From positions 1 through 16,327 of the forward strand of contig NZ_CAMXYY010000032.1 in NCBI RefSeq assembly GCF_947253395.1: DNA of 16,327 bases. Reading direction: 5' to 3'. This DNA is from an uncultured Olegusella sp. Lineage in GTDB: Bacteria > Actinomycetota > Coriobacteriia > Coriobacteriales > Atopobiaceae. The position numbers and the translations under genes were made by a program. Positions 7,036 to 14,309 of this stretch are shown in pieces. The notes under the pieces were generated by a model. It was not told where the DNA came from and did not search any database. It saw only the letters and a program-made list of their open reading frames with translations. Every line of letters starts with the position of its first letter. The first letter of the stretch is position 1.

Positions 7036-8514
7036 ATGTCTTGCACGACTTTGCTTGTAGGAAAAGCAGTGAGCTATGACGGCTCGACGCTCGTCGGACG
7101 CAACGAGGATTCTTGTAACGGTGAGTGGAATCCCAAAAAATTTGTCATCGTCAACCCTGAAGACCAACCTCGTCATTACCGCTCAGTCATCAGCCATGTG
7201 GAAGTAGAACTACCTGATAATCCTCTACGTTACAGCTCAACCCCCGAAGCCATTAAGGGTGGAGGCACTTGGGCTGCCGCTGGCATCAATGATGCCAATG
7301 TCGCCATGAATGCTACAGAAACCATCACCACCAACGAACTTGTACTTGCAGCTGACCCACTCGTGGAGCTCATTGCCGCTGTCGGCACTGAGGGTGAGAG
7401 TGGTTATATTCCCGAGCTTGCAGGCGGTCTTGGTGAAGAAGATTTTGTTACCTGCGTGCTGCCTTATATCCACAGTGCTCGAGAAGGTGTTATCCGCCTT
7501 GGTGCTCTGCTGAGCAAATATGGCACCTACGAAATGAACGGTATTGCATTTTCAGACGCTCACGAGATTTGGTGGCTCGAAACCATCGGTGGTCACCACT
7601 GGATTGCTGTCCGTGTTCCTGATGATTGTGTCGTTACCATGCCCAATCAATTGGGTATCGACTTTTTTGATATGAAAGACGCCTTTGGAGAGGGCATAAA
7701 TTTCTTATGTAGTGAGGATTTGCGTGAATTTATATCAGCAAATCACCTAGATCTTTCACTGGATGGCCAGTTCAATCCCCGTTACGCTTTTGGATCGCAC
7801 TCCGATGCCGACCACGTATATAACACGCCACGGGCTTGGGACATGCAGCGCACGCTTACACCTCACAAAGCGCTGTGGGTAGGACCTGATGCCGAGTTTA
7901 CCCCCGAAAGCGATGATATTCCTTGGGCAGTACACCCCGAGCGCAAACTCACCGTCGCTGACGTTAAAGATTTGCTTTCTCGCCACTATCAGGGTACGCC
8001 GTATGACCCATACGGACGTGGAGGCGACCCAGCACAGCGCCGTATGTATCGCCCCATTGGCATCAACCGCACCAGTGAGCTATCTATTTTGCAGCTTCGC
8101 GCTGACGGTCCCGAGGCTACTCGCGCAATTCATTGGCTCGCATTTGGCTCTAATGTCTTCAACGCTATCGTCCCTCAGTTTGTGGGAATCCGCAGAACAC
8201 CTGAGTACTTCTCCAACACCAGCTCTACGGTTAGTACTGAGTCCTTTTACTGGGCAAATCGTTTGATTGCCGCGATGGCCGATGCACACTTCTACGACTG
8301 CGCACCGCTTATCGAGCGCTATCAGCAAGCAGTACCAGCTCGTGCTCTTGCGCTGATGTACGAGGTTGAAGACGAAGCTGACGAGCAGATCCGCGAGCAG
8401 ACTAACGATGCAATTGCCGATGTTGTGCGCGAGGAAACCAACAAGTTGCTCGCAAGCGTGTTGGATACCGCCAGCTTACGCATGACCAACAGCTTCTCGC
8501 GCAACGACGGCTAA
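7036..8514 (+). CDS. C69 family dipeptidase
   Basis: A 492-residue Ntn-hydrolase dipeptidase of family C69 (lactobacillar PepD type), cytoplasmic or released after processing. The N-terminus MSCTTLLVGK, then DGSTLVGRNEDS, is the family signature. Cys3 would become the N-terminal nucleophile after removal of the first two residues. The ATG at 7036 has a strong AAAGGAGG four bases upstream, and the nucleophile position fixes this start over a TTG nine codons earlier. Length matches the family (about 470-500). It is divergent from the cold-shock gene and convergent with the CHAP gene. It adds to the two M20 dipeptidases, suggesting growth on peptides. The substrate range is not deducible. Confidence 0.95.
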   Translation: MSCTTLLVGKAVSYDGSTLVGRNEDSCNGEWNPKKFVIVNPEDQPRHYRSVISHVEVELPDNPLRYSSTPEAIKGGGTWAAAGINDANVAMNATETITTNELVLAADPLVELIAAVGTEGESGYIPELAGGLGEEDFVTCVLPYIHSAREGVIRLGALLSKYGTYEMNGIAFSDAHEIWWLETIGGHHWIAVRVPDDCVVTMPNQLGIDFFDMKDAFGEGINFLCSEDLREFISANHLDLSLDGQFNPRYAFGSHSDADHVYNTPRAWDMQRTLTPHKALWVGPDAEFTPESDDIPWAVHPERKLTVADVKDLLSRHYQGTPYDPYGRGGDPAQRRMYRPIGINRTSELSILQLRADGPEATRAIHWLAFGSNVFNAIVPQFVGIRRTPEYFSNTSSTVSTESFYWANRLIAAMADAHFYDCAPLIERYQQAVPARALALMYEVEDEADEQIREQTNDAIADVVREETNKLLASVLDTASLRMTNSFSRNDG

Positions 8515-8530
8515 CACCCAATATGTGTGA

Positions 8531-8573
8531 CACAAGAGCATGCTAAGCTGTGCTTGTGTGCGCATGTGTGCGC
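8531..8573 (+). terminator. weak hairpins after the C69 gene
   Basis: CACAAG (8531-8536) pairs with CTTGTG (8553-8558). A second stem, GCGCA (8560-8564) with TGCGC (8569-8573), follows. T-rich but interrupted sequence (ATATTTGTTTT) comes after. This may help end the C69 transcript that stops at 8514. The surrounding GT/GC-rich low complexity makes the call weak. Confidence 0.3.
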
Positions 8574-8627
8574 TTGCATATATTTGTTTTGGTCGCTTCT
8601 ATATGCTTACTTTTACAGCTGTTTCTA

Positions 8628-8706
8628 AAGATGGTTCGTCCTTCGGACTTCCGAAAAAAATGACCTGCGCATTTATGGCAGTCGACACCGAAGAATGAAC
8701 CATCTG
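8628..8706. repeat. 79-bp palindromic-ended repeat, second copy
   Basis: The ends AAGATGGTTC (8628) and GAACCATCTG (ending 8706) are inverted repeats. The reverse complement aligns without gaps to 3418-3496; I count 56 of 79 identical bases, including an exact core GCGCAGGTCA, so the two loci carry one element in opposite orientations. It lies between convergent genes, 17 nt after the stop of the CHAP gene at 8724 and 113 nt after the C69 stop. In this copy one arm also forms a local stem (TCCTTCGGACTTCCGA region). The family is not recognised. Confidence 0.8.
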
Positions 8707-8723
8707 CGGATATAAGGGCGGCT

Positions 8724-10061
8724 TTAGCTCAAAACTATGTTGCCAGCCCAACCCCAGCGCGGCGTCACCGTCTGACCATAGTAAGAAATCCACTCATCAA
8801 CGCTTTCGGTACGAATATAGCCAATGTTGTCCATCATCATACCGCCACCGATATAGATGCCAATATGGCCATAAATGCGACCCGCACGCGTATGGGGATG
8901 CGACGAGACGGCTACAATCATGCCTACTTTGAGGTTGGATTTACTAGAGCTGGTGCAATAGGCGTTATACATGTCACATGCATCGCCACCAATGTAGCCA
9001 TAACCCGCGCGCTGGAACACCAGAGACACCCACATAGCACAGTAACCTGCACCAGGCGAACCAACGCTGTGGCAAGCATTCACAATAGCGGCCTGTGAGC
9101 CCGTAGAGGCTGAAGACTGACCGCCACCCTTAGAAATATGTGATCCCGCATTACTGCTACCAGGATTGCTGTTTGCAGCCGCTTTTCTTGCTGCTTCCTT
9201 CTCGGCCTGACGCGCCGCATTGTAGTCCATAATTTCGGCGTCGCGCTTCTTCATCAAGTCAGCAACTTCACCAGACAAACCATCGAGAGTTTTTTGCACC
9301 TCGTTTTGCTTTGCGCGCATATCCTCAAGCTGTTGCTTTTGAGTCTGGCTGAGTGCATCAAGGTCGGATTTCTGCTGCTCCAAGGATTTTTGCTGCTCTT
9401 GCAGCTTGGTTTTATCTTCCTCAAGCCCAGCCTTTTTGCGATCTAGTGTCTCTTTTGCCTCCTTGACATCCTCAATCATCGCCGCATCAGACTCACTGAT
9501 TTTGTCGAGATAGTAAACGTTGGAGATAAGATCCTCAAAGGAAGCAGAGCTCATAAGTACTGACAAAAAGTCACGTCCACCAGACTTGTACGCACCCGCA
9601 ACGCGAGCCGCGAGCACCTCTTTTTTGGAGTCAAGCTCAGCTTGGCGCTTAACAATGTCTTTTTGCGTATCGTCAATACGTTTTTGGGTATCGCTCACTT
9701 TTGTCTTGGTGTCATCAATTTGACGTGAAGTCTCTTCAATCTGGCTGAGCGTCGCAGACTGCTGCTGTGCCAACTCCTCAAACTCATCACCGAGCATATC
9801 GAGCTGAGAATTCACTTGGTCATATTTTGCCTGCGCGTCATCCAGAGCATCCTGAGCTTCGTTGACCTTGGTCTTGTCCACAGCAAATGCTGCCGTGGGA
9901 AGCAGAGCCGTACCAATACCAGCACCTAGCAGCATACGCAGAGCATCACGACGAGTGAAGGTAGACTCACCCGACATATCAGCAGCATCATCTGCAGGGG
10001 TATTCATGCGGTCTGGGTTAAAAGAATAAGCGCCATTGCGCTTGTGCTTACGCGTTTCCAA
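8724..10061 (-). CDS. secreted coiled-coil protein with CHAP-like cysteine peptidase domain
   Basis: A 445-residue exported wall hydrolase candidate. Residues 35-60 form a leader with twin arginines (FTRRDALRM, Arg37-38) before a hydrophobic segment and an AFA cleavage site, so Tat export is plausible; Sec with a long n-region is the alternative. A long coiled coil follows (about 65-300), then a Ser/Gly linker. The C-terminal domain has Cys341 in PGAGYCAMW and His399 in YGHIGIYIG, the pattern of CHAP or NlpC/P60 amidases and endopeptidases. I chose the TTG at 10061 because GGAGGT lies upstream at the right distance, while the in-frame ATGs at 10109, 10007 and 9977 lack one. Architecture parallels the coiled-coil gene at 5127, suggesting paired roles in wall remodelling. 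The same layout is seen in PcsB-type division hydrolases. Confidence 0.88.
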   Translation of the reverse strand: METRKHKRNGAYSFNPDRMNTPADDAADMSGESTFTRRDALRMLLGAGIGTALLPTAAFAVDKTKVNEAQDALDDAQAKYDQVNSQLDMLGDEFEELAQQQSATLSQIEETSRQIDDTKTKVSDTQKRIDDTQKDIVKRQAELDSKKEVLAARVAGAYKSGGRDFLSVLMSSASFEDLISNVYYLDKISESDAAMIEDVKEAKETLDRKKAGLEEDKTKLQEQQKSLEQQKSDLDALSQTQKQQLEDMRAKQNEVQKTLDGLSGEVADLMKKRDAEIMDYNAARQAEKEAARKAAANSNPGSSNAGSHISKGGGQSSASTGSQAAIVNACHSVGSPGAGYCAMWVSLVFQRAGYGYIGGDACDMYNAYCTSSSKSNLKVGMIVAVSSHPHTRAGRIYGHIGIYIGGGMMMDNIGYIRTESVDEWISYYGQTVTPRWGWAGNIVLS

Positions 10062-10065
10062 GCCT

Positions 10066-10071
10066 ACCTCC
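10066..10071 (-). promoter_or_regulatory. ribosome-binding site deciding a TTG start
   Basis: On the minus strand GGAGGT is followed by AGGC and then TTG at 10061. It is the only strong Shine-Dalgarno match near any in-frame start of the CHAP gene, so translation probably begins at this TTG and not at an ATG. Confidence 0.65.
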
Positions 10072-10192
10072 GTTTGTGCTGTATTTGCTTGGCATGTGTA
10101 GCCACTCATGGTAGCACTACAGCAGTCGATGGGTAGCGTGCACCCAAAACAGTCAATGGCGGCAGTCTATCCATTCGACCAGCTTTTGATTC

Positions 10193-10222
10193 ATTACAGG
10201 ATGAGTTTTTAGTGAAAAACAA
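10193..10222 (-). promoter_or_regulatory. candidate sigma-70-type promoter of the CHAP gene
   Basis: Minus-strand TTGTTT (complement of 10217-10222), an 18-base spacer and TGTAAT (complement of 10193-10198) match -35 and -10 boxes; the -10 fits five of six positions and the -35 is weak. It lies about 130 bases upstream of the TTG start and downstream of the prepilin peptidase stop. Confidence 0.3.
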
Positions 10223-10241
10223 TTCCGTACAAGCGATAAAA

Positions 10242-11009
10242 CTAGCTAAAAAAGCTCATCGTCCAAATCAAAAATTCGTCTCCTAGCAGGGCAATCACAA
10301 AGCACGATGCCGCGATGGCAGGGCCGAAGGGAAAGTCAGCTGTAGGCTTTGGGCTTATGGAGCATAAAAAGACAGTGACAGGCTTGTTTTTTCGCATTCC
10401 CCACACAAATGAGAAGCCAATACCCAAAATACACGCAATTAAAACAAGTGGGATACAGCGCTGCCAACCAAAATAAAACCCTGCCAAAGCAAAAAGTTTG
10501 AGGTCTCCCCCGCCCATACTGGGACGCCTCAACAGCAGGTCCATCAATAGCACAAGGACAAGCAACGGAGCGGCAACTATAACTGCGTCAAGACAAGCCG
10601 TGGCGAGCACAGCAAAACTTACCCTACCTGCCAATCCCTCGCCCAACAGATACAAGAGCCGAGCGAACATTGCAACAAGTAAAGACTCATTGGGAATGTA
10701 GTACGCCACAAGATCTGTCAGCGTCAGTACCAGCAAGGCACTCACAAAGACAAGCAGTTCGAGGACTTCACTCGTAAAGCCATAGCGCCACAAAAGCAGC
10801 AGATACAGCACACTGCACACCGCTCTCAATGTCACCATAGCAAGCGTGGTGTCACCCAAAGCGTCTATCTTTTCTACTGCCTCCACCGCACTGCGCCGAT
10901 ACGCGCTTTTCAATAAACTGCGTGCACAAAAAAGGAGCGGACGCACCATAACAAAGCCCAGCACCAGTGCAAGCACAACCATCTGCACCCAAGCTAACGG
11001 CTCAGTCAT
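10242..11009 (-). CDS. A24 prepilin peptidase, peptidase-only form
   Basis: A 255-residue polytopic membrane aspartic peptidase of the type IV prepilin peptidase family, which removes leader peptides from pilin-like proteins at the inner face of the membrane. The two catalytic aspartates sit in LTDLVAYYIPN and in GGGDLKLFALAGFYFGW (the GxGD motif), and the C-terminal PFGPAIA is also typical. About seven hydrophobic segments are visible. The N-terminal methyltransferase domain with its zinc-binding CxxC pairs is absent, so it is probably a peptidase without methylation activity. Start ATG 11009 has AAGGAG ten bases upstream; upstream in-frame starts would run into aspS. It follows aspS by 31 bases and may be cotranscribed. 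No pilin gene is in the window, so its substrate is unknown. Confidence 0.88.
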   Translation of the reverse strand: MTEPLAWVQMVVLALVLGFVMVRPLLFCARSLLKSAYRRSAVEAVEKIDALGDTTLAMVTLRAVCSVLYLLLLWRYGFTSEVLELLVFVSALLVLTLTDLVAYYIPNESLLVAMFARLLYLLGEGLAGRVSFAVLATACLDAVIVAAPLLVLVLLMDLLLRRPSMGGGDLKLFALAGFYFGWQRCIPLVLIACILGIGFSFVWGMRKNKPVTVFLCSISPKPTADFPFGPAIAASCFVIALLGDEFLIWTMSFFS

Positions 11010-11040
11010 AGAGCTTCCGCTCCTTCTTATATCGTACAAA

Positions 11041-12837
11041 TTACTTTTGTAGCTCTTCTTCCTTGACCTTCGGTAAAACTTCCAGACCAAGCTCAGAAAG
11101 CTGGCGCTCACTCACAATGCTTGGAGCAGCACTCATGAGGTCAGACCCTGAAGTCGTCTTGGGGAAGGCCATAACCTCACGAATAGAATCGGCACCCGCA
11201 AGTAGCATGCACACACGATCGAGACCCAAAGCAAAACCGCCCATAGGAGGTGCACCAAAGGTCAAAGCTTCCATCAAAAAGCCAAATTGCTCGCGTGCAC
11301 GCTCTTCGGTAAAGCCTAGCATCTTGAGAATACGCATTTGCAGCTCGGCATCATGAATACGCATGCCGCCGCCACCAGCTTCAAAACCATCCATTACAAA
11401 GTCAAAGGTATGTGAGCCAACAGACAGAGGGTCACTATCCAGGCGCTCAATATCCTCTTCAAGGGGTTGAGTAAAGGGTTGGTGCTCAGCAGCACAGACC
11501 TGACGATCCTCATCCCAATGAAAGAGCGGGAAATCGACAACCCAGAGGAAATCGTGACCCTCACGGGGGAGCTCCAACGCAGCTGCCATATGAGTACGGA
11601 TGCCACCCAAAATCTCATCGGCTTCTAGACGCTTGGTCGCTGCAAACAAAATCAAGTCACCAGCTGCAACGTCCATCTCGGCCTTAAGCGCCATGATTTC
11701 CTCATCCGAGAAGAATTTTGCAACTGGGCTATTTACCGTGCCGTCAGGACGGAAGGCAACCCAAGCAAGACCTTTTGCACCAAAGCTCCGTGCAATGGGC
11801 TCGAGCTTGTCAATTTTGGAGCGTGCCCAAGAGCCTGCACCCTTGGCATTGATGCACTTAACGTACTCCCCTTCGGTATTTGCAGCAGATGAAAAGACTT
11901 TGAACTTACAGTTTGTAAAGATGCTTGTTACATCATGAATTTCCATGCCAAAACGAGTGTCAGGTTTGTCGGAGCCATACGTGTCCATAGCATCCCAATA
12001 AGAAATGCGGCGCATAGGCAGGGGCAAATCAACGCCCACCGCAGCGAGCGCATCGTGCATCACTTCTTCAGCCAAGTCCATTACATCGTTTTGCTCGACA
12101 AAACTCATTTCAACATCAATTTGGGTAAATTCGGGCTGACGGTCAGCACGCAAATCTTCGTCACGGAAGCACTTTGCCACTTGGTAGTAGCGCTCAATGC
12201 CACCCACCATAAGTAGCTGCTTGAGCAGCTGCGGCGATTGAGGTAGCGCATAAAAGTGGCCCGGCTGAGTACGACTGGGTACAAGAAAATCTCGAGCTCC
12301 CTCAGGCGTCGATTTGAAGAGCGCAGGTGTCTCAACCTCAACAAAATCATGCTTATGGAAAGCCTCACGAACCGCAAAGGCAAAGTCTGAACGCAAGCGC
12401 AGGTTTTTTGTCATTACAGGACGACGAATATCAAGGTAGCGGTAACGCAGACGGATGTCTTCAGCGGTATCGCCATCATCTTCAATGGGGAAAGGGGGTG
12501 TCTGTGAAGAATTAAGCACCAGCATCTCATCAACAAGAATCTCGATATCGCCAGTAGCGAGATTAGGATTTGCCATGGTACCGCGGCTACGCACAACGCC
12601 ACGCACCAAAACAGGCCACTCCAGACGAACCCTCTCGGCCACATGAAAAGGCACACCATCGGCGTGGTCGGGATCAAAAGATATTTGCGTCAAACCCTCA
12701 CGGTCACGCAAATCAATAAAAACCATGCCACCATGGTCTCGACGGTGCCACACCCAGCCCGTAAGGGTAACCTGCTCGCCAATGTTCTCGCGACGTAATT
12801 CTCCGCAGCTGTGAGTATGCATGCTAAATTTGCTCAT
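11041..12837 (-). CDS. aspS: aspartate-tRNA ligase (likely non-discriminating)
   Basis: A 598-residue bacterial-type class II aspartyl-tRNA synthetase, charging tRNA(Asp) in the cytoplasm. The N-terminal anticodon-binding OB fold spans about 1-105. Class II motif 2 lies around FRDEDLRADRQPEFTQ, the flipping-loop QSPQ is present, a GAD insertion sits in the middle, and motif 3 is GFALGLDRVCMLL. Residues 32-37 are RRDHGG. The His at this place (His31 in Pseudomonas aeruginosa AspRS) marks enzymes that also charge tRNA(Asn), whereas E. coli has Leu. If so, the cell makes Asn-tRNA through GatCAB. I chose the ATG at 12837, with AGAGG six bases upstream, over a TTG one codon earlier. It is followed by the prepilin peptidase gene. 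Confidence 0.98.
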   Translation of the reverse strand: MSKFSMHTHSCGELRRENIGEQVTLTGWVWHRRDHGGMVFIDLRDREGLTQISFDPDHADGVPFHVAERVRLEWPVLVRGVVRSRGTMANPNLATGDIEILVDEMLVLNSSQTPPFPIEDDGDTAEDIRLRYRYLDIRRPVMTKNLRLRSDFAFAVREAFHKHDFVEVETPALFKSTPEGARDFLVPSRTQPGHFYALPQSPQLLKQLLMVGGIERYYQVAKCFRDEDLRADRQPEFTQIDVEMSFVEQNDVMDLAEEVMHDALAAVGVDLPLPMRRISYWDAMDTYGSDKPDTRFGMEIHDVTSIFTNCKFKVFSSAANTEGEYVKCINAKGAGSWARSKIDKLEPIARSFGAKGLAWVAFRPDGTVNSPVAKFFSDEEIMALKAEMDVAAGDLILFAATKRLEADEILGGIRTHMAAALELPREGHDFLWVVDFPLFHWDEDRQVCAAEHQPFTQPLEEDIERLDSDPLSVGSHTFDFVMDGFEAGGGGMRIHDAELQMRILKMLGFTEERAREQFGFLMEALTFGAPPMGGFALGLDRVCMLLAGADSIREVMAFPKTTSGSDLMSAAPSIVSERQLSELGLEVLPKVKEEELQK

Positions 12838-12856
12838 CAAAATCCTCTCGTCTCTC

Positions 12857-12878
12857 GCGCCCCGTGCCGTACGGGCGC
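12857..12878 (-). promoter_or_regulatory. GC-rich hairpin in the aspS leader
   Basis: GCGCCC (12857-12862) pairs with GGGCGC (12873-12878), extended by GT/AC after one bulged base, around a 5-nt loop. It ends 20 bases before the aspS start codon. No T-box signature was found upstream and no T-tract follows. It may be a leader structure without regulatory meaning. Confidence 0.4.
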
Positions 12879-13008
12879 AGATCAGCAGACGGCCCTACAG
12901 TGTAGACTGCACTGCAAAACACGGACTCTCATGGTAGCAGCGTAGACACAGTAGAAGTGCGGCAAGTTTGTATTCCAACCCTACTCACAAAAATATATCC
13001 AGCAGACA

Positions 13009-14301
13009 CTACTCATAACGGAGAGCATCGATGGGGCTCAAGCGAGCTGCTTTCATCGAAGGCATGATGCCAAAGACCACACCCACAACCATGGAAAATG
13101 CCACCGCTACCAAGACTGCTGGTACACTAATAACCACAGGCAGTCCCGCGAGTGCCGAAATCACATGCGACAAAATAAAGCCCACAATCACGCCAAACAA
13201 GCCACCAATGCCTGACAGCATGACCGCTTCAGTCAAAAATTGTATCAGGATGGTACGGCGACGCGCACCCAAGGCCTTCTTCAGTCCAATCTCGCGGGTA
13301 CGCTCAGTAACCGAAACCAACATGATGTTCATAACACCAATACCACCAACAATGAGCGAAATCGAAGCAACGCCAATGAGCATGGCATTAGTGGAACTTG
13401 CCAACTGCTGTAGCTTTTGGGTCTGCTCGGTTACATCTACCGCTTGATAGCTCAGTCCGCTACCGCTCCCGCTTTTCTCGTCTTGTTCCTTGGGACTCGC
13501 TTGGGTATTGGCACCAATTTTTTTGTTAAGCAGATCCGCAGCCTTCTTGCCCACCTTGCCCATATCATCAGTCGATGCAGCGCGCACCAAGGCAGACATC
13601 GGCACGTCATACTTAGAAATAGTGGGCCACAGTGTATTGGGGATATAAATTGTTCCACCACCTGTGTTTTCATACATATAGTAATCAGATATGCTTTCGA
13701 TGGTTGGCTCAAAACGCGATGTTGGAGCAACGACACCAGCAACTACAAAAGGCTCGCCTGCAATATCAATTGTTTTGCCCAACGGATTAATCCCATTAAA
13801 AGCTGCGCGCACCACTGATTGGTCAATCAAACAAATTCGCTGGCCACCCATATCATGAGCAGTGATGCCACGCCCTGCAATAACAGACAGACCCGCTGTC
13901 TCAAGATAATCTTCGTCAACGCCTGCAATTGCAGCCGAGTCCAGCGAGGTATTGAGGAAATATACGTTAGGAGCGTAGTTCAACTTACGATAAAAAGACG
14001 CACGGGTGGCACCATCAATACCAGTAAGCTCCTGCTTGACATCCTCGTCGAGCATAGGAGTGCCCACGGGAAGATTATCGATACCATATTCCAGCGAATT
14101 ACCATCAAGAGTCGCTATAACCGCCACGGCATTCGTACCAGAACCTACGAGATTGCGCTTGATCTGCTCGTTGGTACCTTCAATAGTGGAGACAATCGAG
14201 ATAATCGCCGCGATACCAATAATAATGCCAAGCATAGTAAGCAAACTACGAAGCTTGTGTGACCAAATGCCTCGAAGGGAAATGCGCAGATTTTCAATCA
14301 T
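13009..14301 (-). CDS. MacB/FtsX-type ABC transporter permease
   Basis: A 430-residue membrane subunit of a MacB-like (type VII) ABC exporter. The N-terminal helix (about 20-38, LLTMLGIIIGIAAI) is followed by a large extracytoplasmic MacB_PCD-type domain (about 40-300) and three C-terminal helices carrying the FtsX family signature RTREIGLKKALGARRR and the terminal PSMKAARLSPIDALRYE. Such permeases work as dimers with a separate ATPase and transmit ATP-driven movement to the outer domain; they export peptides, antibiotics or lipoproteins. The ATG at 14301 follows the HlyD stop by eight bases, with GGGGGAG just ahead of it, so the two are cotranscribed. No ATPase domain is fused, unlike Gram-negative MacB, so it resembles Bacillus YknZ. 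The substrate is unknown. Confidence 0.93.
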   Translation of the reverse strand: MIENLRISLRGIWSHKLRSLLTMLGIIIGIAAIISIVSTIEGTNEQIKRNLVGSGTNAVAVIATLDGNSLEYGIDNLPVGTPMLDEDVKQELTGIDGATRASFYRKLNYAPNVYFLNTSLDSAAIAGVDEDYLETAGLSVIAGRGITAHDMGGQRICLIDQSVVRAAFNGINPLGKTIDIAGEPFVVAGVVAPTSRFEPTIESISDYYMYENTGGGTIYIPNTLWPTISKYDVPMSALVRAASTDDMGKVGKKAADLLNKKIGANTQASPKEQDEKSGSGSGLSYQAVDVTEQTQKLQQLASSTNAMLIGVASISLIVGGIGVMNIMLVSVTERTREIGLKKALGARRRTILIQFLTEAVMLSGIGGLFGVIVGFILSHVISALAGLPVVISVPAVLVAVAFSMVVGVVFGIMPSMKAARLSPIDALRYE

Positions 14302-14309
14302 GGCTCCCC

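Noticed and set aside
8560..8590. Promoter or regulatory GT-rich tract after the C69 gene
   Set aside because: It is low-complexity sequence between convergent genes, where no promoter is needed.
10201..10222. Terminator for the prepilin peptidase (GTTTTT/AAAAAC)
   Set aside because: The stem is made almost only of A-T pairs and has no U-tract beyond it.
12838..13008. T-box riboswitch ahead of aspS
   Set aside because: No T-box consensus (GGGTGGNACCGCG-like) and no antiterminator/terminator pair was found; only one GC hairpin is present.
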